From CAWFFV01 sp963814985 (GTDB lineage Bacteria > Chloroflexota > Ktedonobacteria > Ktedonobacterales > Ktedonobacteraceae): a DNA stretch of 64,000 bases. Below the pieces are notes generated by a model that had not been told where the DNA came from, did no database searches, and saw only the letters and a list, made by a program, of their open reading frames with translations. The position numbers and the translations under genes are program-made. Below are positions 56,352 through 64,000 of this stretch, piece by piece. The stretch spans positions 62,001-126,000 of the forward strand of contig CAWFFV010000013.1 in assembly GCA_963814985.1 (NCBI GenBank), in the 5' to 3' direction. Position 1 is the first letter of the stretch, and each line of letters starts with the position of its first letter.

Positions 56352-57470
56352 ATGGCAAAACTGCGTGTACAGCATGGAAAGACACCATTTAGCGGCTTAT
56401 TGACGATACTACAATCTGGTAGGCAGCGCTTGCCGGAAGAGAGAAGCACGTCCAACGCTCTTATCGAACAACTCGCCACGTGGAGTACTGGCTACACACC
56501 AGATCCCGAACGCGAGTTACAAGAGCCAGCATACTATGATTATCCCGTGCTCAAAGCTCCGGTCTGGAGATGGGAGATTGTCTGGTATTTCTTCTTTGGT
56601 GGCCTGGCCGCCGGTTGTTATTTTATCGCCAGCATTGCTTCGCTCTTTGGCTCGTCAGAAGACCGTGCGGTTGCGCGCGTTGGCTATTATGCTTCTCTGC
56701 TAGCACTCCTGCCCTGTCCACCACTGCTTATTAAGGATCTGGGCAAACCTGAACAATTCTTAAACATGTTACGCATTTTTAAGTTGAAATCACCAATGTC
56801 AATGGGCGTGTATGGGCTACTCGCCTTCTCAATTTTCAGTGGGACCGCAGGGGTCATTCAGGGGGCGAGAGATGGCCTATTCGGTATCTGGTGGGGGGCG
56901 AACTGGCTGGCGAAATTGCCGCAGAAATTGCTGGCTGTACCAGGGATGTTTTTCGCGGCTTTCCTGGGCGGCTATACCGGCGTATTGTTAGCTGCAACCA
57001 GTGTGCCACTCTGGTCACGCAGTAAATTGCTGGGTGGCGTCTTTCTTGCTTCAGCCACATCCACCAGTTCTGCACTGATCGGGCTGGTTCTGCGTATCAT
57101 TGGTGCCCCTAAGAAAACGCAACATAAAGTGGAGCGTCTAGAATGGGTTGCCTTGCTTGTAGAAATAACAGGACTGTTCGCCTTTCTGCGCGGCTCAGGC
57201 CGGGCAGCGCGCCCGCTGGTCGGTTCGGGGCCAGGTGAGAAGGGACGAACCTTCTGGAGCCTGGTCTTCGGCAGCGGGCTTATTCTGCCCTGGCTGTTGC
57301 AAAGTGTCGGCCTGCTTGGCAAGCGCGCAAAGAAACACAAACGCGGGAGAGGTATTCTGATCTCGCTGCTTGTACTCATCGGCGGCTATTTCCTACGCCG
57401 TACCGTTATCGACGCAGGCCATACGTCGAGCATGGATGCACGGAGCACCTTATGGAATGCAAGAAGGTAG
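56352..57470 (+). CDS. NrfD-type membrane anchor subunit, complete copy inside the element
   Basis: A 372-residue polytopic protein with about nine membrane segments, closely similar throughout to the two halves of the interrupted nrfD (shared YYDYPVLKAP, LLALLPCPPLLIKDLG, GGYTGVLLAATSVPLWSRSK as GGYTGVLL and VPLWSRSK, and SMDARSTLWNARR at the end). It has a longer N-terminus (about 25 extra residues). At the position of the crossover the DNA reads ATGTCAATGGGC, where the host copy has ATGTCGATGGGT. It presumably passes electrons from FdhB to quinone in place of the broken copy. AATGGAG precedes the ATG. Confidence 0.92.
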   Translation: MAKLRVQHGKTPFSGLLTILQSGRQRLPEERSTSNALIEQLATWSTGYTPDPERELQEPAYYDYPVLKAPVWRWEIVWYFFFGGLAAGCYFIASIASLFGSSEDRAVARVGYYASLLALLPCPPLLIKDLGKPEQFLNMLRIFKLKSPMSMGVYGLLAFSIFSGTAGVIQGARDGLFGIWWGANWLAKLPQKLLAVPGMFFAAFLGGYTGVLLAATSVPLWSRSKLLGGVFLASATSTSSALIGLVLRIIGAPKKTQHKVERLEWVALLVEITGLFAFLRGSGRAARPLVGSGPGEKGRTFWSLVFGSGLILPWLLQSVGLLGKRAKKHKRGRGILISLLVLIGGYFLRRTVIDAGHTSSMDARSTLWNARR

Positions 57471-57515
57471 TCAACGTTACACCTATCCACAAATAGGTGA
57501 ACCCTTAGAAGTATA

Positions 57516-57980
57516 TTATTTTTTGCCAAGAAACTCATGGTATTTCTGATCTACAAGGGTGCTTGGACTTTTCCCTTCTCGTTTCAATTTGATTAGATCA
57601 ATCATGTCTTTATCATCAAGGAACAGAATAACCTCATCTTTTATTGAATAAGCCTCTAAGAACTCTTCATAATCCTTAATACCTTTTCTTGAGATAATAA
57701 TGATGAAATTTCCAAAAGCTTTGTTTAGGTCCAAATATCTCAATGTTCTAGCAACTTCACTATAGCCTATAGCATCTGTATAGTTTTTTGCATCGAAAAG
57801 GATCTTTTCCACCCTCCTTACATGCTTCAAGTCTTTCCAAAATTCTACTTTCGAATCCCTATTATCTATAATGAAGTCCCGTATCCTCTTACCATTATGT
57901 GTTTCTATTTGTTCCTGAACCTCAAAAGGCGTAAAACCAAATTCTTCCTGGAAAGCAATTTCTAAGAATCTTTTGATCAA
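57516..57980 (-). CDS. PD-(D/E)XK nuclease-like domain protein
   Basis: A 154-residue frame starting at TTG. The arrangement RIRDFIIDNRDSK followed after 18 residues by VEKILFDAKNYTD fits the restriction-endonuclease-like core, with Asp and DxK as metal and catalytic residues. The frame is open upstream as TYQPENGKPYEKL, and a single base change would join it to the preceding gene, so it may be the C-terminal domain of one large protein (57516-60565). Confidence 0.6.
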   Translation of the reverse strand: MIKRFLEIAFQEEFGFTPFEVQEQIETHNGKRIRDFIIDNRDSKVEFWKDLKHVRRVEKILFDAKNYTDAIGYSEVARTLRYLDLNKAFGNFIIIISRKGIKDYEEFLEAYSIKDEVILFLDDKDMIDLIKLKREGKSPSTLVDQKYHEFLGKK

Positions 57981-57993
57981 TTTTTCGTATGGT

Positions 57994-58311
57994 TTACCAT
58001 TCTCCGGTTGGTAAGTTCTGCAATTGTTCTATCAAATCGTCTATAGTTTTCTGTATGTCCTCTTTAACTACCGGGGAAACAGGTGCGGCTTTTAAACGGC
58101 ACAGTTTCGCTCGAGAATTAGGAAGATCCAGCCGTTCAAGGTAATCTAGATTAGCAATGTATCTATACAATGTTGGTTTTGGGCAATGGAACTCTTTTAA
58201 CAGGCGCTTAATAAGATCATCTAATGATATTTGTTTGCTCGGCATACTTTCTAAAATAGCGCGCACTCTTCTATCTACTCTCTCTTGGAGAGTGCCGATA
58301 TGAGGAATCAT
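57994..58311 (-). CDS. Winged-helix/coiled-coil domain segment
   Basis: A 105-residue frame overlapping the end of the large gene upstream by 41 bp. Its first 75 residues (RRVRAILESMPSKQISLDDL and PTLYRYIANLDYLERLDLP) are homologous to the last domain of that gene (SESTLYQYVLQIRSIERIGIP). Either a coupled small protein (GGAAG site nine bases upstream) or, with one base removed near 58312, a direct continuation of the large protein. Confidence 0.55.
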   Translation of the reverse strand: MIPHIGTLQERVDRRVRAILESMPSKQISLDDLIKRLLKEFHCPKPTLYRYIANLDYLERLDLPNSRAKLCRLKAAPVSPVVKEDIQKTIDDLIEQLQNLPTGEW

Positions 58312-60565
58312 TCTCTATTACTTCCTTTACACGGCATATCTTCTTTTGAGAATTAGGATTAGGAATACCGATACGTTCTATAGAACGTATTTGTAGCACA
58401 TATTGGTATAAAGTGCTTTCAGAATAACTGAAACGTTTTTGTAGTTCTACGATCAAATCGTTCATAAGCATTTCTTTGTTTGGAGCAGCGTTTAGAATAG
58501 TATGCACACTTTTCTCTACGTTTTGAAGTGCTCCTTTCTCGCGGTGAGGCTTGTTTTTCTTTGCCTGAGCAAGAGCATTTTTGTAATTAGACTGAAATAA
58601 GGCAATTCGCTCCCCCCACTTTTTCCCTTTTTGTGTCTTAATAACAGGATTGTGTATTAATAGCCCTCGGACTTGCTGTTCAGTCAAGCCGGTTTCTTTT
58701 ACTAAAGCATCTTTGATAATTCTATAGTCCAATTCCTTTGTGTTTTTTTCTTTAAAGATAGCCGCTACAAAATCCGCCATTTTTTCAGGTGTCCAACCTC
58801 CTGGATTTATAGTCTTAGACCATTTTACTAACCCCCAATGTGTTAAATCGACTTTCACAAAAAGCTCTTTCTCTATTCCTAAATAAGTGATAATCGAGCG
58901 CCTATTAACAGGCCGCCGTTCACTAATATAAGAATAAATCTCATCAATTGAGGCTGGCTTGTTGTGAATTATCAAATATTGCTCCATTAGTTTTAAGATG
59001 CTGTTGGTATCAATATCCCATGATTTGAGACCCCATTGACCGCTACGGCCTATAGACACAAAACGATCATCATTCAGGATTTGATTGATAAGGTTCGCTT
59101 CCGTTAATTGACGATGCCCAAGTGGAACTAAACGGTGATTGATTTCACGAGCGAGGTCTGCCGCATCCATTGGGTGACCGGCCTTAGTCAATAGACGTTC
59201 AACTTGGTTTCCTCGTCCTTTTAAATATTCAAATTTACCGCAAACAGCACCACCTTCAAGCCTTTCTACTGTACTACACAAATCAATAACCTCATCAAGT
59301 AGCGATGGTTGGAGAGCATCTGGTTTCTTTACCTTCTTGTTGAGATGTGCAAGAATTTTTAGCTCACTGAGTGGATGCGAAGTCTCTTGTGTTAACAGCT
59401 CATCCAGACGCTTGAGCCACTTTTCTAAACGTAATAGAAGATTTGGTTCTATATATCCCCAAACAGGCACAGCATTGGGATAATTAAACTCTCTCCGCCG
59501 AACGCCTATTAGCAAGAGAATGAGAGCTAGCTGTGCCTTGTATTTTTCTACATCTATGTGTAACTTTTGAGATAAATTTCTTTGCAGTTGTGTTTCTAAC
59601 GTCAATTTGTTCGGAAGGTTTGCTATACGTTCCTGAATAGTTTCAACGATACTATGTACAGATGGATAAATCTGGTAAATTCTGCCTCCATATTCCTGTT
59701 TGACGAATATGGCTTGTAGAACTGTTAGTGATTGCTCTTCAATTTGCCGAACACGCTCTCGTGAAATTCCACCCAAAGCGTTTCCAATATCCTCTAGGGT
59801 GCATCTCGCTTCATTTCCTAAGCCGAAACGATGCTTAATTATTATCCCAGCCTTCTCATTAATCTCACGGCGAAGAACTTCCTCTATTATGAGCGATAAA
59901 TCTTTAAAAACCTCTTCAGGTGAAGAGGTTGACGAATATGTTGGAAGAATGAGCTGTATACCCTGACATTCCCAGTAGAAAAACCAATCTATTTCATTTT
60001 CCCTTGTTAGAGAATTATGCAACATAATGAGAGCATGATTGATATTTTCCAGTGAATCAACACTAAGAAAGCGAACAGATCGTATAGTAGAACTGTCTGC
60101 ACTATCTAATTCACCAATAGTCGTTATCCGTGTGCTGATCAACGCATCGTGATCTTTCTTCTCCAGATGGAGATGATCTATTGGAAGCTGTTGTATATTT
60201 TCCGGGAAAGCCTTAACAGGTGAGGGAAAAAAATCCTGTGAATTCAGCAATACTGAAAGTTTATCACTCAATGAGGGAAACAAAGTATTTCCATCTTTTG
60301 TGTTTGCGGTTAATAAGCATGAAATTTTTGCGTCTAGCTCTTTAAAGGCTGCTGTCCCAACGTTCTCTACCTCTACAAAACCTCTTTTGGCTCGGACCAA
60401 TTCACCCACCGTCACTTTAATGTTGCAACGAAGCAAAGCATTAAGTGTCCTGGTTGATAAGCCCAGATATTTTAATGGTATGTGGTCGCATTTAAGTGCA
60501 ATATCGTTCCTTTGTGGCACATCAGGTCCCAAGCAGAAATCAAATTCAGACCACAGAGATGACAT
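58271..60565 (-). CDS. Large protein with RNA polymerase alpha-CTD-like, sigma region 4-like and winged-helix domains
   Basis: A 764-residue protein with a strong AGGAGG site. Residues about 30-85 resemble the RNA polymerase alpha C-terminal domain (LSTRTLNALLRCNIKVTVGE), and a second weaker copy lies at 125-180. Residues about 215-290 look like sigma70 region 4 (KHRFGLG, TLEDIGNALGGISRERVRQI). Around 455-580 are HARE-like winged helices (DDRFVSIGRSGQWGLKSW). The C-terminal domain is repeated in the next frame. The set suggests a DNA- or RNA-polymerase-binding regulator or a defence protein; with the nuclease frame at 57516 it would be a 1015-residue fusion. Function is not established. Confidence 0.7.
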   Translation of the reverse strand: MSSLWSEFDFCLGPDVPQRNDIALKCDHIPLKYLGLSTRTLNALLRCNIKVTVGELVRAKRGFVEVENVGTAAFKELDAKISCLLTANTKDGNTLFPSLSDKLSVLLNSQDFFPSPVKAFPENIQQLPIDHLHLEKKDHDALISTRITTIGELDSADSSTIRSVRFLSVDSLENINHALIMLHNSLTRENEIDWFFYWECQGIQLILPTYSSTSSPEEVFKDLSLIIEEVLRREINEKAGIIIKHRFGLGNEARCTLEDIGNALGGISRERVRQIEEQSLTVLQAIFVKQEYGGRIYQIYPSVHSIVETIQERIANLPNKLTLETQLQRNLSQKLHIDVEKYKAQLALILLLIGVRRREFNYPNAVPVWGYIEPNLLLRLEKWLKRLDELLTQETSHPLSELKILAHLNKKVKKPDALQPSLLDEVIDLCSTVERLEGGAVCGKFEYLKGRGNQVERLLTKAGHPMDAADLAREINHRLVPLGHRQLTEANLINQILNDDRFVSIGRSGQWGLKSWDIDTNSILKLMEQYLIIHNKPASIDEIYSYISERRPVNRRSIITYLGIEKELFVKVDLTHWGLVKWSKTINPGGWTPEKMADFVAAIFKEKNTKELDYRIIKDALVKETGLTEQQVRGLLIHNPVIKTQKGKKWGERIALFQSNYKNALAQAKKNKPHREKGALQNVEKSVHTILNAAPNKEMLMNDLIVELQKRFSYSESTLYQYVLQIRSIERIGIPNPNSQKKICRVKEVIENDSSYRHSPRESR

Positions 60566-60983
60566 TTGCTGGCCTCCTAATTTTAGCAGAAATAATACGA
60601 CCCACTTACCCGAAAGAGAAACGATATTAGATGTGTTAAGAGTGGTTGTATCTATGAAAATAAACCATTCCCTATGGCATTATCTTATCTTATTTACCTC
60701 TACAAAGCAATTCATAGGTTCACTTAAATTAAATATTCCTGGTATAAGCTATTTTTTTAGCATGACAGAAACATATGAGTTGTTGCTGAATAGGTTGATA
60801 GCGAAAAGCTATATAAAAACATATTCTTGTTATGGTTATAAATAGCGGATAATGATAAAATGGACATCTGACTTTTGGTGGCCTCGTACTGGTCTCATGC
60901 TTGCAACATATCATCAATGGCCTTGTCGGCTTTTTCCTGGTAGAGAGTGATAATTAGTTCCATGTATATGCTCCTCAGAAACA
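60566..60983. other. Intergenic region within the element
   Basis: About 420 bp, AT-rich, holding the promoter of the large minus-strand gene presumably; no gene is supportable. Confidence 0.4.
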
Positions 60984-61370
60984 CTATGCCTGTTTCTCAA
61001 TATTTCCCATTTGACGTTCCTGTTCCTCGTAGGCATCGAGAACAGGTTTGACAATAGTGGCATATTTCGCGGCTCCCCAGCGAAGGTAAGCGCATATTTC
61101 TCGCCGGGGAATGCCCTGGATATAGGCTTCAAGGACTTTGTTTTTCTCCTCCTCAGAAACATCAGAAGCAGTCGTCTGGAGTAGAAACGCACGTAATTCG
61201 TCCAGCAACTCCGGCGTAATCACAAGTGTTGGCTTTGACTCTTGAGGCAACTCTGATTGAAGAGCCTGCTGATCGCTGGTTTCATCATGGAGCTTACTGA
61301 AGGAAACATTTTTGAGTCTGCTTACAAGCAGGAAACAGATAACTGCAATAGCGCGTAAGTCGGTCAACAT
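60984..61370 (-). CDS. Hypothetical protein at the right junction; probable recombinase C-terminus in the circular form
   Basis: A 128-residue frame beginning at ATG 61368-61370, one base inside the junction. Residues 60-120 are helical with an HTH-like EKNKVLEAYIQGIPRREICAYLRW (parts EEEKNKVLEAYIQG and IPRREICAYLRWG). In the integrated form no ribosome site precedes it. If the element ends are joined through the GA core, the recombinase frame reads VALS and then directly into this ATG in frame. It may therefore be the recombinase's last 128 residues, made only when the element is excised. Confidence 0.55.
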   Translation of the reverse strand: MLTDLRAIAVICFLLVSRLKNVSFSKLHDETSDQQALQSELPQESKPTLVITPELLDELRAFLLQTTASDVSEEEKNKVLEAYIQGIPRREICAYLRWGAAKYATIVKPVLDAYEEQERQMGNIEKQA

Positions 61371-61382
61371 TGATGGGTGTGT
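61362..61382. other. Right attachment site (attR)
   Basis: Element GGTCAACATT, core GA at 61372-61373, host TGGGTGTGT. Reconstructed attP is GTCAACATT-GA-CAGGGCAAC. Confidence 0.8.
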
Positions 61383-62045
61383 ATGGGCTTACTATTTTTC
61401 TCCTTCTTCAGCAGTTTTACGGCACTCATACAGATGGCAAAAGATGGTATACTATGGAAATGGTGGGGTACACGTCTATTAGCAGCGCTTCCACAAAAAC
61501 TGCTTGCAATAATTGGAAGCGCATTCGGTGTATTTCTTGGCGGTTATACAGGCGTGCTCTTAACAGCAACGAGTATCCCACTCTGGTCACGCAGCAAACT
61601 ATTAGGTGCTATTTTCGTTTCTTCAGCTATATCTACCAGCTCAGCGCCGATTTCAGTGGTCTTAAGACTCATCGGTGCACCTGCGAAAGTGCTACATAAA
61701 GTGGAGAGGCTAGAATGGATAGCCATGCTGGTCGAGATAGGAGGATTGCTAGCCTTCTTGCGAGGTTCTGGTCGAGCTGCCCGTCCACTGGTTGGATCAG
61801 CCCCAAACGAACATGGTTTCACATTCTGGCGCTTTATGTTCGGTGGTGGATTGGTACTGCCGTGGTTGCTCCAAACACTCTCACTACTACAGGGTCGTCG
61901 CCCTGGGAGACGTAATGTGGGTAGTGGGCTGCTGATCTCTTTATTAGTGCTGATGGGCGGCTACTTTTTGCGACGTACAATGATCAAAGCTGGACGCTCC
62001 TCAAGTATGGATGCACGCTCAACGCTATGGAATGCAAGGCGATAA
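61374..62045 (+). pseudogene. NrfD-type membrane anchor subunit, 3' half (interrupted)
   Basis: The last 223 residues of the interrupted gene, beginning MGVYG. An extra A at 61391 (GGGCTTACTA for GGGCTTCTA) shifts the frame within the first helices; the open frame from 61377 carries LLFFSFFSSFTALIQMAKDG and the remaining membrane segments to SMDARSTLWNARR. It is separated from its 5' half by the 7.6 kb element, so no complete protein can be made from this locus unless the element excises. Confidence 0.88.
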
Positions 62046-62049
62046 GGAC

Positions 62050-63102
62050 ATGACAATGACAACAAATACAATCAACCTTGAACGTCCTCGTTCGAGATCG
62101 AGATTCACGACACAGGTGGTTGGTGGTGTGAAGTTTGATTGGGCAATGATTGGCGTCTGCACCTGGCTCATAGTTGGTGGCTACTCTGATGGCTGGGCAC
62201 ACAATCATCTCAAGCTTGACAATTTTTTCACGCCGTGGCATGGTGTTCTTTACACCGGGCTTCTTGCAGTCGCCGTTTTTCTTGTGGGTTCGTTTATCAG
62301 AAATCGCCGTCTCGGATATCCTCTCCAGTATGCCATGCCTGCCGGATATGAACTCTCACTGTTGGGAGTCTTCCTCGCCTTTATCGCTGGTATAGGCGAC
62401 ATGTTCTGGCATATCCTCTTCGGTATTGAGTTAAATATCGACGGAGCCCTGAGTCCTACACATATCGGAGTAACCACAGCATTTGTACTTGTTGTATCTG
62501 GGCCATTCAGGGCTGCCTGGCAACGTTCCAACTCAAAACAGGACCTGATTAGCCTGCTTCCGATGCTGATCTCGTTAACCTTTATCCTGTCAATGGTTAC
62601 CATTCTAGCGCAGATCGCACATCCCTTTGTCTACCTGTGGCCCACCTCTACCTCGCAGGCATCATCTTCTATCCAGACCTTAGCAGTCACATCCATTATT
62701 CTGCAAACGGTCATACTCATGGGTCTGGTCTTGCTTGCCTTGCGACGATGGCAACTCCCTTTTGGTTCACTCACACTGGTATTCACCGTAAATATGGCTT
62801 TTTTGAGTTTTATGCAAGATCACTATGATATGATCCTTGTCGCAGCACTCGCCGGACTCATTGCAGATGGCTTCATCTGGCGCTTTAAGCCATCAATAAC
62901 GCGAACACAAGAACTACGTACCTTTGCATTTATCACACCAGTAGTACTCTATTTATTGTATTTTCTTACCCTGCAATTTACTCTGGGCATTCATTGGACG
63001 ATCCATCTCTGGCTTGGTTCCACATTTGTTGCAGGCATAACAGGTTTCTTTTTGAGCTATTTGTTGATCCCTCCCAAGATACCCGAGGAAGCAGTGAAAT
63101 AG
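62050..63102 (+). CDS. Polytopic membrane protein of the fdh operon
   Basis: About 350 residues with nine or ten membrane segments. Conserved-looking polar residues lie in the segments: GYSDGWAHNHLKLDNFFTPW (parts YSDGWAHNHL and FFTPWHGVLYTG) and GIGDMFWHILFGIELNIDGA (parts GDMFWHILFG and SPTHIG). Several His could bind metal or heme. No family recognised. It follows the broken nrfD by four bases and was probably cotranscribed with fdhA-fdhB-nrfD before the insertion. Start is ATG 62050 or 62056, after AAGGA. Confidence 0.7.
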   Translation: MTMTTNTINLERPRSRSRFTTQVVGGVKFDWAMIGVCTWLIVGGYSDGWAHNHLKLDNFFTPWHGVLYTGLLAVAVFLVGSFIRNRRLGYPLQYAMPAGYELSLLGVFLAFIAGIGDMFWHILFGIELNIDGALSPTHIGVTTAFVLVVSGPFRAAWQRSNSKQDLISLLPMLISLTFILSMVTILAQIAHPFVYLWPTSTSQASSSIQTLAVTSIILQTVILMGLVLLALRRWQLPFGSLTLVFTVNMAFLSFMQDHYDMILVAALAGLIADGFIWRFKPSITRTQELRTFAFITPVVLYLLYFLTLQFTLGIHWTIHLWLGSTFVAGITGFFLSYLLIPPKIPEEAVK

Positions 63103-63240
63103 ACCTCATAGCATCTTTGAGGTGCTATGCAACAAGTAACAGTTCAACTTTTCCAGGCTTGTCTCGTACATGTGTAAGCTATCCCAGTAGATACTTACAC
63201 CTCTGCAGGGAAGAGAGAGCATATGGAGGAGTTGTACACT

Positions 63241-64000
63241 ATGGATCACCCTGACAATAACGACCCAAACACAAGAACCACCGCCAAGCTTTCACCAGAG
63301 AGTACGGCAAACAATACAGCACAAGTAAGTACAAAGAGCAAGGAAAATATTGCCACACAGAGCCAGACACCCTCTCCCTCAATGATGGAGAGTTTGCAAC
63401 TAACAGTTATTGAGGGCACTCAGGTTGGGCGAGGGGTCGCTCGCCTCGATCCTAAAGATATAACATATCTTGGCTGCCAGCCTGGTGATATTGTGCTGGT
63501 GACGGGGGCACGTACCACAGCAGCAAAAGTTGTGCCAGGTGCCTTTGTTGACCGTGGTCAACAAACTATCCAGATGGATAGCCAGGTACGGCAGAATAGC
63601 TCATCGGGGCTGGGTGAACGCATTACAGTTCGCAAGGCAAAGGTATGCAATGCTGACAAAATTGCGCTACTGCCACTTAGCAGCGGAACGCCGATACAAG
63701 AGAGTGATCTCCAATATATCGCTCGCTATCTGGTTGGATTACCTGTAACTATTGGTGACCTGCTGCGCGTGGGAACTCCAGGAACAGCGCCACGCGAATT
63801 TCTCATCATTAGCACCACCCCTGCTACACCAAGCTATACTATTCAGCAACGAACTACTGGTGAACTGCCCATCGTGCAACCACCACCAGAGAGTGAGGTG
63901 GAAGCAGTCCTGGTCCATGCAGGAACACAGGTACGAGCACAGGCACGTGGTGCCACACGAGGAACACCTGGGCGTGTTAGCTATGAAGATATCGGTGGCC
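63241..64000 (+). CDS. Cdc48/VAT-like AAA ATPase, N-terminal part (continues past window)
   Basis: The first 253 residues of a longer gene. After a Thr/Ser/Asn-rich 45-residue tail, LQLTVIEGTQVGRGVARLDP begins the double-psi barrel of the Cdc48 N-domain (parts LTVIEGTQVGRGVARL), with GCQPGDIVLVTG and KIALLPL following. RVSYEDIGG at the window end is the usual start of the first AAA domain. Such proteins unfold substrates in archaea and eukaryotes and occur in some Chloroflexota and Actinobacteria. GGAGG lies 11 bases before the ATG. Confidence 0.88.
   Translation, partial: MDHPDNNDPNTRTTAKLSPESTANNTAQVSTKSKENIATQSQTPSPSMMESLQLTVIEGTQVGRGVARLDPKDITYLGCQPGDIVLVTGARTTAAKVVPGAFVDRGQQTIQMDSQVRQNSSSGLGERITVRKAKVCNADKIALLPLSSGTPIQESDLQYIARYLVGLPVTIGDLLRVGTPGTAPREFLIISTTPATPSYTIQQRTTGELPIVQPPPESEVEAVLVHAGTQVRAQARGATRGTPGRVSYEDIGG

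Larger units (their letters stand above)
53785..61373. mobile_element. 7.6 kb integrated element in nrfD, serine-recombinase type
   Basis: Joining 53784 directly to 61374 rebuilds nrfD through KSPMS-MGVYG, the sequence of the intact paralogue. The only direct repeat is GA, as expected of large serine recombinases, which use a 2-bp core. The element carries the recombinase, an excisionase-like HTH gene, a complete nrfD, and a 3-kb cluster of transcription-factor-like and nuclease-like domains. No phage structural, replication or conjugation genes are seen, so it may be mobilised or a satellite. Nucleotide style is more AT-rich around 57.5-60.9 kb than the flanks. Confidence 0.88.

Noticed and set aside
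1..64000. rRNA or tRNA genes, CRISPR arrays, replication origin
   Set aside because: No tRNA-like cloverleaf, rRNA sequence, regular spaced direct repeats or DnaA-box cluster was recognised by reading; a covariance-model scan was not possible.

Overview
The window reads as a chromosomal segment of a Chloroflexota bacterium, most likely a ktedonobacterium. This is inferred from family content, not from a marker gene: a bacterial XPB-type helicase, a Cdc48-like AAA N-domain, LGFP repeats, an NrfD-anchored selenocysteine formate dehydrogenase, and paralogous ligand-binding proteins behind zinc-finger-like and transmembrane parts. Coding density is typical on both strands. No rRNA, tRNA or CRISPR array was recognised.

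Layout. 1-6.3 kb: the 3' end of metG, then a minus-strand cluster (yraN, a zinc-ribbon protein, tsaE-tsaB-rimI-tsaD, a ROK kinase) centred on tRNA t6A synthesis. 6.4-18.5 kb: an accessory zone with an M20 peptidase, a formyltransferase-like enzyme, a decayed ligand-binding protein, an LGFP-repeat protein, a MITE-like repeat, a truncated flavoprotein, a disrupted TIR-STAND-TPR gene and three copies of one alpha/beta hydrolase, two of them cut at the same base by the same hairpin sequence. 18.6-31.5 kb: yebC, ruvC, ruvA, a large receptor-like protein, thiL, a GGDEF response regulator, a hydrolase-like protein coupled to an XPB helicase, a thioredoxin-like protein and manA. 31.6-41 kb: a minus-strand amino-acid cluster (ilvB-ilvN-ilvC-leuA-ilvE-thrB-thrC) preceded by a leader peptide rich in Leu, Val and Ile and an intrinsic terminator, the arrangement of an attenuator. 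41.2-45.9 kb: a PadR regulator and a sugar ABC transporter (binding protein and two permeases). 45.9-49.2 kb: thpR, ftsH and a Uma2-family gene. 49.2-63.1 kb: a formate dehydrogenase operon (Sec-containing catalytic subunit, iron-sulfur subunit, NrfD anchor, membrane protein). The window ends inside a Cdc48-like AAA gene.

The most striking structure is a 7.6 kb element at about 53,785-61,373 inserted in nrfD with a 2-bp GA core, as expected of a large serine recombinase. It carries (i) the recombinase, whose reading frame is open across the reconstructed attP, so integration appears to exchange its C-terminus; (ii) a small excisionase-like HTH protein; (iii) a complete second nrfD, in the orientation of the broken one, whose sequence at the equivalent of the crossover site is AA instead of GA; and (iv) a cluster encoding RNA-polymerase alpha-CTD-like, sigma region 4-like and winged-helix domains followed by a PD-(D/E)XK-like nuclease domain. 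The element may thus replace the gene it destroys with a copy resistant to its own recombinase.

Caution: many conserved genes (ruvA, thrC, leuA, ilvB, padR, malG, fdhA, the recombinase, the 3' half of nrfD) each contain isolated single-base indels that split the reading frame. Their number and simplicity suggest uncorrected assembly errors more than gene decay. In contrast the in-frame TGA in fdhA is best read as selenocysteine, because a SECIS-like hairpin with a GGTCT loop follows at the expected distance.
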